Under the pieces are notes generated by a model that worked only from the letters and a program-made list of their open reading frames with translations, ran no database searches and was not told the DNA's origin. A DNA stretch of 64,000 nt from positions 7,822 through 71,821 of the forward strand of contig NZ_KI518173.1 in NCBI RefSeq assembly GCF_000479045.1, in the 5' to 3' direction. Positions within the stretch are counted from its first letter, which is position 1; every line of letters starts with the position of its first letter. The stretch comes from Cetobacterium somerae ATCC BAA-474. GTDB lineage: Bacteria > Fusobacteriota > Fusobacteriia > Fusobacteriales > Fusobacteriaceae. Shown piece by piece: positions 50,487-57,515 of this stretch. Made by a program: the position numbers and the translations under genes.

Positions 50487-50545
50487 AATTCTGTTATTTT
50501 TTAAAATTTGAGAAATAGAATAGATAAAGATAATAGTATTAAAAA

Positions 50546-50580
50546 GGATTAAGTTATTTTAGCTTAATCCATTAATTTTT
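50546..50580 (+). terminator. Terminator of the alpha-glucoside operon
   Basis: GGATTAAG-TTATTTTAG-CTTAATCC followed by a T-rich run. Confidence 0.82.
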
Positions 50581-50589
50581 ATATTTTTT

Positions 50590-50895
50590 AATAAAAAAAG
50601 TAGAGGGCAACCATCACAAATCCCTCTACTTCACTACTAAATCACCTTTGAATAACTTTAAAACTTTCAATCATTTCATTTAAAAATTAAAAAACTTCTT
50701 AAAAATAAATTAATCTACTAACATTTAAATCTATTTCCTCAATATAATAGTTAGACAAAACAACTTCATAATTTGTTAAAACTTTTTAAAAACTCCTCCT
50801 TTTAAAAATTAAAACATCTTTGAAACTGTGTGATGGCTATTTTTACTGCTTTAAATATTTTTCTATCTTCTAACTATTATTATAATTATTAGACG
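50590..50895 (-). ncRNA. Candidate structured non-coding RNA, copy 2
   Basis: On the minus strand it aligns end to end with 10335-10645, with many substitutions but conserved blocks: AAACGTCTAAT, ATAATAATAGTTAGAA, CCATCACACAGTTTC, GTTTTAAC, ATTATGAAGTTGTT, CTAACTATTATAT, GATTTAAA, and AAAGTTATT. The long-range helix is kept: ATAATAGTTAGA (50869-50880) with TCTAACTATTAT (50744-50755). So is the terminator stem (50599-50607 with 50622-50630, then T7). The loop UGUGAUGGUU pairs with AGCCAUCACA (50829-50838) with one G-U, a compensated change against copy 1. It lies between unrelated genes, so it is an independent transcript. Confidence 0.65.
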
Positions 50896-50934
50896 TTTAT
50901 TTCTTAAAAAAAAGTTTGAAAAAATTTAAAATAC

Positions 50935-51024
50935 AAAAAAGGGAAAGAGCCTCTGGGGGGATAGAGGCTCTTTTGGGGGGATTAAATTATTTATTATTTT
51001 TTAACACTTATTAATAATATTTAG
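50935..51024 (-). ncRNA. Candidate short C-rich small RNA
   Basis: On the minus strand a promoter-like TTTACA-N16-TATTAT (about 51015-51042) is followed by an AU-rich stretch, then AATCCCCCCA. A hairpin AAAGAGCCTCT / AGAGGCTCTTT comes next, its loop being ATCCCCCC, then CCC and T6. Predicted length is about 75 nt. Two C6 runs, one single-stranded and one in the loop, are very unusual in this AT-rich DNA. They resemble C-rich seed motifs of Gram-positive small RNAs that pair with ribosome sites. The three C residues between stem and T run make the terminator imperfect. Confidence 0.45.
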
Positions 51025-51114
51025 ACAACAGGTTTTGTAAAAAAGTTTTAATTTTTTAAAAAATTAAATCAAAATACTTTCTCACAGGAATAGTTTCTTT
51101 AGAATGTTATTATA

Positions 51115-51143
51115 TTGACTCGATAATAAAATAACTGTATAAT
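51115..51143 (+). promoter_or_regulatory. Promoter of the GNAT gene at 51297
   Basis: TTGACT (51115-51120), 17-base spacer, TATAAT (51138-51143). The transcript would have a leader of about 150 nt. Confidence 0.78.
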
Positions 51144-51180
51144 ATCAAAATAAATAAAATTTAATATTAGGAGTGATTTT

Positions 51181-51213
51181 TTGTTTAATAATGAGAGTGT
51201 GTTCTTCCTATAA
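51181..51213 (+). CDS. Possible 10-codon leader peptide
   Basis: TTG at 51181 lies 7 bases after AGGAG (51169-51173) and opens a frame of 10 codons (MFNNESVFFL) ending TAA. The hairpin TTCCTA-TAA-TAGGAA overlaps its end, and an alternative GGAAGGG/TCCCTTTC hairpin shares the same bases. This arrangement is typical of attenuators, but no T-run terminator is present before the 51297 gene. Low certainty. Confidence 0.35.
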   Translation: MFNNESVFFL

Positions 51214-51296
51214 TAGGAAGGGCTATTGATTCCCTTTCTATATATAGGTTTTGATAAAATTATAGAGTCAGAATTAAAATTAGACGGAGGATAAAA

Positions 51297-51965
51297 TTGA
51301 AATTAGAAATAAGATTAGAAGAAAAAAATGATTATAGAAAAGTTGAGGAGATGACTAGAGAGGCTTTTTGGAATCTATATGTTCCAGGAGCTAATGAGCA
51401 TTCCATAGTTCACTATTTAAGAAATTCAGAAGTGACAATTCCTCAGTTAAACTTTGTTGCTACTAAAGATGGAGAGATAGTTGGACATATTTTTTATACT
51501 AAAGCTGAAGTTATAGATAAAGAGGGTAAATCTCATGAAGTCTTAACTTTTGGACCTTTAAGCGTATCTCCTAAATTTCAGAAACAGGGTATAGGGAGAG
51601 CTTTGATTGAATTTACTAAAAGAATAGCAGCTGATATGGGATATAAAGGGATAATTATATACGGATATCCTGGATATTACAATAGAGTTGGTTTTAAAAG
51701 TGCAGCTAGTTTTGGAATAGCAAGAGCTGATGGAGTTTTTGCCAAAGCCCTTTTAGCTATGGAGCTTTATCCCGGCTCTTTAAAAGAGATTTCTGGAGAT
51801 TTTCATGAAGCTGTAAGCTGTTTTCAATTGGATGAGAATGAATTTTTGAAATTTGAATCTTCATTCCCTGCAAAGGAGAAAAAACATGAACCATCACAGG
51901 ATCTGTTTTTAGAGATGGTTGATAAACTTGAAGATCCTGAAAATATAAAATTAAATAATCATTAA
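51297..51965 (+). CDS. GNAT-family N-acetyltransferase (YhbS-like)
   Basis: 222 residues. GNAT core: LNFVATKDGEIVGHIFYTKAEV, LTFGPLSVSPKFQKQGIGRALIEFTKRIA (motif A, Q-x-x-G-I-G), then IIIYGYPGYYNRVGFKSA. A C-terminal extension of about 70 residues (from FAKALLAMELYPG) has no clear motif. This is the YhbS type (COG3153). TTG start at 51297 follows GACGGAGG. It has its own promoter and terminator and a 150-nt leader that may be regulated. Substrate unknown. Confidence 0.85.
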   Translation: MKLEIRLEEKNDYRKVEEMTREAFWNLYVPGANEHSIVHYLRNSEVTIPQLNFVATKDGEIVGHIFYTKAEVIDKEGKSHEVLTFGPLSVSPKFQKQGIGRALIEFTKRIAADMGYKGIIIYGYPGYYNRVGFKSAASFGIARADGVFAKALLAMELYPGSLKEISGDFHEAVSCFQLDENEFLKFESSFPAKEKKHEPSQDLFLEMVDKLEDPENIKLNNH

Positions 51966-51974
51966 TCTAATTTT

Positions 51975-52012
51975 AGGAGCAGTGTCATTTCAAATGATAC
52001 CGCTCCTTTTTC
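51975..52012 (+). terminator. Terminator of the YhbS-like gene
   Basis: AGGAGCAGTGTCATTT pairs with AAATGATACCGCTCCT (two mismatches), then TTTTT. Confidence 0.82.
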
Positions 52013-52052
52013 TAATAAACTAAAGTTTATAGAACTATTAAACTAACTGAAT

Positions 52053-52125
52053 TAAAAAAGTAGAGGGCAATTATCACATAATCCCTCTACTCAATACTGA
52101 GTTACCTTTGAATAACTTTTAAACG
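52053..52125 (-). repeat. Third, 3'-only copy of the structured RNA repeat, overlapping the mocR end
   Basis: On the minus strand AAAGTTATTCAAAGGT, a short spacer, and the terminator AGTAGAGGG...CCCTCTACT-T6 (52059-52091) match the 3' ends of the RNA at 50.6 and 10.3 kb. The terminator loop reads ATTATGTGATAATTG, keeping UGUGAU of UGUGAUGG. Here the unit supplies the last codons (...LKVIQR), the stop codon and the terminator of the MocR gene. Confidence 0.7.
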
Positions 52126-53496
52126 ATCAATACCATCTATAATTTCTGGAATATCTGTAGTTGCAAATCTCACTCTGAAATATTGATTTTTCTGATTATC
52201 TAAAAAGAAAACATTTCCAGAAAGAAGTAGAATATTATTCTCTTTACATTTTAAGTAAAATTGGCTCGAATCTATTGTATCATTTAGTTTTATCCAAACA
52301 TAAAAACCACCATCAATATTATAAACAACATCTAAAAAAGGTATCTCTTTTAGTTTCTCAGTTAAAACGAGATATCTTTCTCTATAAATTTTGATTAGAT
52401 TTTCTATATGTAATTTCAGAAAATTGCCTTTCAAAAAATTAGCTAAAACTTTTTGATCAAGAGCTGATGTTGATATATCTGTGGTAAACTTAACAGTCAC
52501 TATTTTAGAAATAAGCTCAGTTGGTGCTATCATATATGCTAATCTTAAACCTGGCATAATTATTTTAGAAAATGATTTAATGTAAATAACAGTCTTATTA
52601 TCAGAATCTAAAGATTTTATAGAGGTTCTTGGAGTATTGTAAAATGAAAGTTCTGATGCAAAATCATCTTCTACAATCAATGTGTTATATTTTTTAGCTA
52701 ATAAAATTAACTTTTGTTTCTTTTCTTCACTCCAAGAAACACCTGTGGGGCAACTAAAATCCATTGTCGCATATATGAAAGTTATTTTTTCTTCAGATAA
52801 GATTTTTTCCAATTGAGTAAGATTAAAACCATCCTCTTCCATTTCTACAGGGTAAATTTTACAATTTGTTTTAAAAGTATTTAAAGCACCATGATAAGTT
52901 GGATTTCCTACAATTATTTTATTTTTTCTTTTAGACGAAAGCGTTTTTAATATCAAATCCAATCCTTGCTGTGAACCGCTAGTTATTTGTATCTCATCTT
53001 TAGATACAAAAATACCTTTGTCTTCAATATTTTTCTTAAGCACTTCTCGAAGTTCCTCTAAACCTTGAGTAGGATGATATAGCATAATTTTAGGGCCATA
53101 TTCTTCTAAAACATCACTATATAATTTTTTAAAAATTTGAAATGGATAAACATCTTCTGAAGGAGTTCCACTTGCAAAATTAATAAGATTATTTTGTTTT
53201 AATTGACCAACTTTAAAAGTTTCAATAAGATTATTAGATGGTGTATTGTAAAATAAAGATTCTTTAGATTTTACAAATATTCCAATGCCACGTTTTTTTA
53301 TAATATATCCCTCTTTTTCTAAAAGAGTAAAAGCTTTCATAATTGTAATATTATTTAGTTTATACTTTAAAGCAAGTTGTCTAATTGATGGTAGTTTAGA
53401 GTTTTCTGGATATTCATTTTTTTCAATTTTATTTTTCAAATCTTCATAAATTTTTAAATAAATAGGTATTTTCTTCTCTTCTGAGTTAATTTTCAT
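52102..53496 (-). CDS. MocR/PdxR-type regulator (GntR helix-turn-helix fused to aminotransferase fold)
   Basis: 464 residues. GntR winged helix at 10-75 (LKIYEDLKNKIEKNEYPENSKLPSIRQLALKYKLNNITIMKAF) followed by a class I aminotransferase-like domain with PTQGLEELREVLKKNIE, SGSQQGLDLILK, VEDDFASELSF and the PLP Lys in YIKSFSKIIMPGLRLAY. MocR proteins bind PLP and regulate B6, GABA or amino-acid genes. It is divergent from an AlaX-type gene with ACTGTTATA direct repeats between. Its 3' end lies in the dispersed RNA repeat. Confidence 0.9.
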   Translation of the reverse strand: MKINSEEKKIPIYLKIYEDLKNKIEKNEYPENSKLPSIRQLALKYKLNNITIMKAFTLLEKEGYIIKKRGIGIFVKSKESLFYNTPSNNLIETFKVGQLKQNNLINFASGTPSEDVYPFQIFKKLYSDVLEEYGPKIMLYHPTQGLEELREVLKKNIEDKGIFVSKDEIQITSGSQQGLDLILKTLSSKRKNKIIVGNPTYHGALNTFKTNCKIYPVEMEEDGFNLTQLEKILSEEKITFIYATMDFSCPTGVSWSEEKKQKLILLAKKYNTLIVEDDFASELSFYNTPRTSIKSLDSDNKTVIYIKSFSKIIMPGLRLAYMIAPTELISKIVTVKFTTDISTSALDQKVLANFLKGNFLKLHIENLIKIYRERYLVLTEKLKEIPFLDVVYNIDGGFYVWIKLNDTIDSSQFYLKCKENNILLLSGNVFFLDNQKNQYFRVRFATTDIPEIIDGIDRLKVIQR

Positions 53497-53507
53497 GAAA
53501 CCTCCAT

Positions 53508-53600
53508 CTGTAGTACTACAGTTTTTTTATATAACATTGACATAACTGTTATAGTTTTGTAGAATTAAAAATATATTTCACTGATATCACTGTTATACTA
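53508..53600. promoter_or_regulatory. Divergent mocR-alaX regulatory region
   Basis: The plus-strand promoter is TTGACA (53537-53542), 17-base spacer, TAGAAT (53560-53565). Direct repeats ACTGTTATA occur within the spacer and again near 53590, the paired-repeat layout typical of MocR sites. A 14-bp perfect palindrome CTGTAGTACTACAG lies at 53508-53521 in the mocR leader. The last may be an additional operator. Confidence 0.65.
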
Positions 53601-53652
53601 TTTTTTTTAATATTTGTAAATCTTATTAACAATAAAGTTTAAGGGAGCGACT

Positions 53653-54426
53653 ATGAAAACAGAAAAAATATATTATAAAAATCAATTTCAAACATCATGT
53701 GAAGCAGTTTTAATTGCAAGTACAGAAAATGGATTAATATTTGATAAATCTGTTGCTTATCCAGAGGGCGGAGGGCAGATAGGAGATATTGGAGTTTTAA
53801 TTAGATGTAAAGATGGATCTGAGATTCCATTTTACAACACAACAAAAATTAAGGGACGAAATATTTTCTTAAATGATTTTCCTAGCATAAAAGTAGAAAA
53901 CCAAATTGTACATCATATAGACAATGATTATGAATTTGAAAAAAATGAAAAATTTCTTATAAAGTTAGATAGTGTAAAAAGAGCTCAAACAACTCTTCAT
54001 CACTCTGGTTTGCATCTGGCTTTAATGGTTTTAGAAGAGATGTTTTCAGGTATTGATAAAAAAATAGTTGGTGCTAAAATAACTGATAAATATGGAAGAC
54101 TTGATTTTTTAATAGATTTTAAATTTACTCCAGAGCAAATAGCTCATATAGAATCTCGTTGTAATGAATATATCGACAAAAATATTCCAATAAATATATT
54201 TTCTCATCCAGAGGAAAATGAAGCTCTATATTGGAAATGTGATAATTTTATTGTTCCTTGTGGTGGAACTCATTGTGAAAATACAAAAGATTTAGTGGGA
54301 ATAAAAATTAAGAGAAAGAGCATTGGTAAAACATCTGAAAGGTTAATTGTTGAATTACCTTTTAATGAAGATTTTTTAAAATTATACAGCTATCCGAGCT
54401 TCTTATTTTCTATTGAAGAAAATTAA
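53653..54426 (+). CDS. AlaX-like alanyl-tRNA editing domain protein
   Basis: 257 residues resembling the editing part of alanyl-tRNA synthetase: AYPEGGGQIGDIG (about 36-48), TTLHHSGLHLALMVLEEM (zinc His pair HHSGLH, about 116-121), GAKITDKYGRLDFLIDF and VPCGGTHCENTKDL (CGGTH, zinc Cys/His). Such trans-editing proteins deacylate Ser- or Gly-tRNA(Ala). Size fits AlaX-M/L. ATG follows AAGGGAG. Divergence from a MocR regulator suggests regulation with amino-acid supply; some AlaX-like proteins in such contexts may act on free amino-acid esters, but that is speculation. Confidence 0.85.
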   Translation: MKTEKIYYKNQFQTSCEAVLIASTENGLIFDKSVAYPEGGGQIGDIGVLIRCKDGSEIPFYNTTKIKGRNIFLNDFPSIKVENQIVHHIDNDYEFEKNEKFLIKLDSVKRAQTTLHHSGLHLALMVLEEMFSGIDKKIVGAKITDKYGRLDFLIDFKFTPEQIAHIESRCNEYIDKNIPINIFSHPEENEALYWKCDNFIVPCGGTHCENTKDLVGIKIKRKSIGKTSERLIVELPFNEDFLKLYSYPSFLFSIEEN

Positions 54427-54490
54427 TATTTTATGAATATCGCAGTTGATTTCATTTTTTCGTAGTATTTTATAAAGGAATTTTTAAAAC

Positions 54491-54524
54491 AAAAAGTGGC
54501 ATTTCAAATTAATAGCCACTTTTT
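54491..54524. terminator. Bidirectional terminator between alaX and yfcC
   Basis: AAAAAGTGGC and GCCACTTTTT arms with T or A runs on both sides, between convergent genes. Confidence 0.88.
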
Positions 54525-54554
54525 GTTTAATTTAGATAAAACAGCGATGATTTA

Positions 54555-56030
54555 TTAATACCCTATAAAATATGCAATAACGATTGCAGCAGCTCCGATA
54601 CTTAGCCAGATTCCCATAAGAGGAGCCACCCACTTCACCCATTTTTCATATGAGATTTGTGAAATTGCAAGGTAACTCATAAGTCCTCCTGCAGTTGGAT
54701 TGATATAGTTTGTAAATCCATCTCCATATTGAAAAGCTAAAACAACGGTTTGTCTAGAAACTCCTATCATATCCCCTAAAGGAGCCATGATGGGCATAGT
54801 TGTTGCAGCTTGTCCACTTCCTGATGGAATAAATAGATTTGTTATAATCTGAACGCAATACATAAGTAAAGCTGAGATAACTCCTGGCAAGGATGAAATT
54901 TTGCTAGAGAGATAGAATAAAATTGTATCTATAATTTGTCCATCCTCTAACACAACTAGGATTCCACGAGCTAATCCCACAGCAAGAGCTCCAAATACAA
55001 CTCCTCTAGCTCCGTCTAAAAAGTTATTTGCAGAATTAGTTGGAGAGATTCCTGCAACAAAACTAGAAGCAATTCCCATGAACATAAATATACTAATTAA
55101 TTGTTCTGTTCCCCATCCGTGTTTTAAAACTCCATATGTTAAAGTTATAAATCCAACTAACATAACTAAAAGAACACCTTTTTGTCTAAGAGTTAAATCT
55201 GGAATTTCTTGATTATTTGTTGATGTATTAGACATAGCTTTTTGTTTAACCTCTAAATCAAATACCACACTGCTAAAAGGATTTTCCTTTACTTTTCTAG
55301 CATATCTCATAATATATAAAACTGTAGCAACGTATAAAACTATATAAACTGCTACTCTAAATCCCATTCCAGAGTAAATTGGAAGTCCAGCTATTGAGTG
55401 AGCAACTCCAACTGTAAATGGATTTATAAATCCACCAATGAAACCAACTCCAGCTCCCAAAGCTACCATAGCCATTCCAACCATAGCATCAAATCCAAGA
55501 GCTCTTGCTAAAAGAACTCCAAGTGGAACAAAAGCTATAGCTTCTGTGTTCATACCAATTGCTACTCCTCCAATTGAAAATACAAACATAACAACTGGGA
55601 TTAAAAGCATACCTTTATTTCTGAATAGGTAAGCCACTTTTGCTATTCCAGAATCAATGGCACCTGTTTTTTGAATCATATTAAAAAATCCACAAACCAA
55701 AAATGTGAAAAAAACAATTCCAGAGGTTGCCTGAAGACCTCTAATTAATACAGTAAATAGATTGTGCTCAGTAAAAGAGAAAAACTTAACAGGTGTATTG
55801 GCAACATATGTAAAAGTTTCTGGAGCTATAATCATTCTACCAGAATTGACATCTTTAACTCTTTCATAAACACCAGCAGGAATTATATAGGTTCCTATAA
55901 ATGATAAAATAATCATTCCAGCAATAATTACATAGGTATGAGGAATTTTAAATTTCTCTATTTTAAGTTCCTTTCCTTTTGTACCCACTCCGCCACTATT
56001 TTTTAAATTTAAATTTGATTCACTACTCAT
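54555..56030 (-). CDS. yfcC: YfcC-family transporter (amino-acid/carboxylate permease)
   Basis: 491 residues with about 12 membrane segments. Family blocks: PHTYVIIAGMIILSFIGTYIIPAG, GGVAIGMNTEAIAFVPLGV, GAGVGFIGGFINPFTVGVA, IPSGSGQAATTMPIMAPLGD and QYGDGFTNYINPTAGG. YfcC/DcuC-like proteins are predicted basic amino acid or C4-dicarboxylate antiporters; the substrate here is not proven. It follows murI by 15 bases and shares its leader-controlled promoter. The cluster suggests an amino acid, N-acyl amino acid or muropeptide-derived substrate. Confidence 0.88.
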   Translation of the reverse strand: MSSESNLNLKNSGGVGTKGKELKIEKFKIPHTYVIIAGMIILSFIGTYIIPAGVYERVKDVNSGRMIIAPETFTYVANTPVKFFSFTEHNLFTVLIRGLQATSGIVFFTFLVCGFFNMIQKTGAIDSGIAKVAYLFRNKGMLLIPVVMFVFSIGGVAIGMNTEAIAFVPLGVLLARALGFDAMVGMAMVALGAGVGFIGGFINPFTVGVAHSIAGLPIYSGMGFRVAVYIVLYVATVLYIMRYARKVKENPFSSVVFDLEVKQKAMSNTSTNNQEIPDLTLRQKGVLLVMLVGFITLTYGVLKHGWGTEQLISIFMFMGIASSFVAGISPTNSANNFLDGARGVVFGALAVGLARGILVVLEDGQIIDTILFYLSSKISSLPGVISALLMYCVQIITNLFIPSGSGQAATTMPIMAPLGDMIGVSRQTVVLAFQYGDGFTNYINPTAGGLMSYLAISQISYEKWVKWVAPLMGIWLSIGAAAIVIAYFIGY

Positions 56031-56045
56031 ATAGCACTCCCCTTT

Positions 56046-56822
56046 TTAAATTTTGTGTACATCAACCATTTTTTGATCCAATAGCTGTTCCCCAACAGTT
56101 ATAAAATTTTCTAAATCTCCAGTTACATAGTAACTTATTTTATTATAATTTTTTAAATTTGCAATACTTTTTAATTTTTTTAATTGTTCCCCAACTAATC
56201 TAGCAGTTTCCTTAGCTGGATTAACTATAGTACACTTAGCTATATCTCTAATTTTTTCTTCTAAGTACGGGTAGTGAGTGCAACCTAAAATTAGAGTATC
56301 AATATCCTTAGGTAAGTTTTCAATATAATTTTTTAAAATATTGTGAGACTCCTCGTTGTCCTTCCAACCTTTCTCTATCATAGGGCAAAGTAGTTCGCAT
56401 CCTTGTTGGTATACCTCATAATTTTCATTTAAATTTTGTATAGCATTTTTATAAGCATTTGTTTTAGCTGTCAATGGAGTTGAAAGTACCCCGATTTTTT
56501 TATTTTTACTTTCCCTAAGTGCCATAGTAGCTCCTGGATTTATAACGCCTATAATTGGGAGAGTAGGAAATTTTTCTTTTAAATAATCTAGAGAAGCCAC
56601 AGTGGCTGTGTTGCAAGCTATAACTATGAGGTCGACATCTTTGTTTATTAAAAATTCACTGATTTTATAACAAAGCTTTTGAATATCCTCAATTGTTTTA
56701 GTTCCATATGGAGAGTTAAAACTATCACCATAATAAATAAATTCAGCAGAACTTAGCTCTTTTAATAACTCTTTTAAAACTGTTAACCCGCCAACACCAG
56801 AATCAAAAACTCCTACTTTCAT
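56046..56822 (-). CDS. murI: Glutamate racemase
   Basis: 258 residues of the Asp/Glu racemase fold: MKVGVFDSGVGGLTVLKEL, YYGDSFNSPYGTKT, VIACNTATVASLDYL (first catalytic Cys near 70) and TLILGCTHYPYLEEKI (second catalytic Cys near 180). It interconverts L- and D-glutamate. Usually it supplies D-Glu for peptidoglycan, but beside LysA, a D-aminoacylase and a permease it may also run toward catabolism of D-Glu. ATG follows AAGGAGG. A leader terminator (56855-56916) lies between its promoter and its start. Confidence 0.93.
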   Translation of the reverse strand: MKVGVFDSGVGGLTVLKELLKELSSAEFIYYGDSFNSPYGTKTIEDIQKLCYKISEFLINKDVDLIVIACNTATVASLDYLKEKFPTLPIIGVINPGATMALRESKNKKIGVLSTPLTAKTNAYKNAIQNLNENYEVYQQGCELLCPMIEKGWKDNEESHNILKNYIENLPKDIDTLILGCTHYPYLEEKIRDIAKCTIVNPAKETARLVGEQLKKLKSIANLKNYNKISYYVTGDLENFITVGEQLLDQKMVDVHKI

Positions 56823-56854
56823 ATTTTCCTCCTTATACTATATAAAAAATGTAT

Positions 56855-56950
56855 AAAAAAAAGTCTAAAATTATTCTTACATAGTTTTGAAAACTATTTT
56901 AAAGATAATTTTAGACCTCATTTACTTTTAGAATCATAAATAAGTGTATT
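56855..56950 (-). promoter_or_regulatory. Leader hairpin-terminator element of murI-yfcC (copy A)
   Basis: Minus-strand order: AATACACTTATTTAT (56936-56950), a hairpin CTTATTTA...TAAATGAG, then a terminator with 12-bp arms GTCTAAAATTAT (56905-56916) and its complement (56863-56874), an inner ATAGTTTT-GAAAACTAT stem, and T8. It is related in order and sequence to the element at 57406-57481 on the plus strand. Lying between a promoter and murI, it must be anti-terminated for expression. Confidence 0.72.
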
Positions 56951-56982
56951 TTTTTATTTCTTCATTTATTTAATTAATAGAT

Positions 56983-57011
56983 GTTATACCTCAAGTTTTC
57001 ACTTCTGTCAA
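56983..57011 (-). promoter_or_regulatory. Promoter of the murI leader transcript
   Basis: On the minus strand TTGACA (57006-57011), 17-base spacer, TATAAC (56983-56988). Confidence 0.8.
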
Positions 57012-57033
57012 ATTTTTGTTTTAATTTTTTTAT

Positions 57034-57064
57034 TTGACTTTTAATCGTTCTTGGAGTATATACT
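57034..57064 (+). promoter_or_regulatory. Promoter of the DUF3870 gene
   Basis: TTGACT (57034-57039) with TATATA at 57057-57062 (17-base spacer) or TATACT at 57059-57064 (19-base spacer). It is divergent from the murI promoter, with 22 bases between the two -35 boxes. Confidence 0.7.
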
Positions 57065-57101
57065 ATTCATAGGAATTATTTGATACTAGGGGAGATAGTT
57101 G

Positions 57102-57407
57102 ATGAAAGAAAAGTATATTGTTGGGACTGCAAAAACGTCTATAGACAATGCAATAACTAAAAATTATAACAGCTTTTTTGTAGGGTTTATCATTGATGAA
57201 AATGGAAAAATTTTAGATGTTGAAGCTTCTGCAATTTTAAAGATAACGAATGATTTTATTAAAAAAATCTTTGTTGGAAAAGACTTTATAAAAGATTTTG
57301 AAGAGATAAGTTCTATCATATTAAAAAATTATTTAGGATCCTCTCAAAAATCTATAATCGTAGCCTATAAAGACGCTATAAAAAAATATAATCAATCAGC
57401 GAATTAA
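57102..57407 (+). CDS. DUF3870 family protein
   Basis: 101 residues. The family pattern is visible: YIVGTAKTS, FFVGFIIDENGKILDVEASAIL, FIKKIFVGKDF and YLGSSQKSIIVAYKDAIKKY. DUF3870 proteins are small and of unknown function, and I recall them near amidohydrolase and transporter genes. ATG at 57102 follows GGGGAG. It is bracketed by the two related leader elements, and the right-hand one begins at its stop codon. It could be an RNA-level or metabolic sensor for the cluster; there is no direct evidence. Confidence 0.82.
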   Translation: MKEKYIVGTAKTSIDNAITKNYNSFFVGFIIDENGKILDVEASAILKITNDFIKKIFVGKDFIKDFEEISSIILKNYLGSSQKSIIVAYKDAIKKYNQSAN

Positions 57408-57481
57408 TACACTTATTTATCAAAAAAAACGTAAATAAGGTCTAAAATTCTAATTAATATAGAGTTTTAGACCTTTTTTTG
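57406..57481 (+). promoter_or_regulatory. Leader hairpin-terminator element before lysA (copy B)
   Basis: AATACACTTATTTAT (57406-57420) is followed by a 9-bp hairpin CTTATTTAT/GTAAATAAG (57412-57420 with 57431-57439), then terminator AAGGTCTAAAA (57437-57447) paired with TTTTAGACCTT (57465-57475) and a T run. The last bases of the first hairpin are the first bases of the terminator stem, so the two compete. It lies between DUF3870 and lysA. Confidence 0.72.
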
Positions 57482-57515
57482 TATTTTAATAGTTTTATTA
57501 ATCAAGGAGGATACA

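Noticed and set aside
50829-50870. Short reading frame with GGAGGAG in structured RNA copy 2
   Set aside because: The G-rich site is too far from the next ATG, and the frame (MKLFCLTIILRK) is broken after five codons in copy 1.
54555-56030. Arginine deiminase-pathway antiporter
   Set aside because: YfcC-family transporters can be linked to arginine metabolism, but no arcA, arcB or arcC gene is present and the operon partners are D-amino-acid enzymes.
56863-57475. Invertible DNA segment carrying DUF3870 between inverted repeats
   Set aside because: The two flanking copies are only partly identical and the matches fit an RNA hairpin-terminator design; no recombinase gene is nearby.
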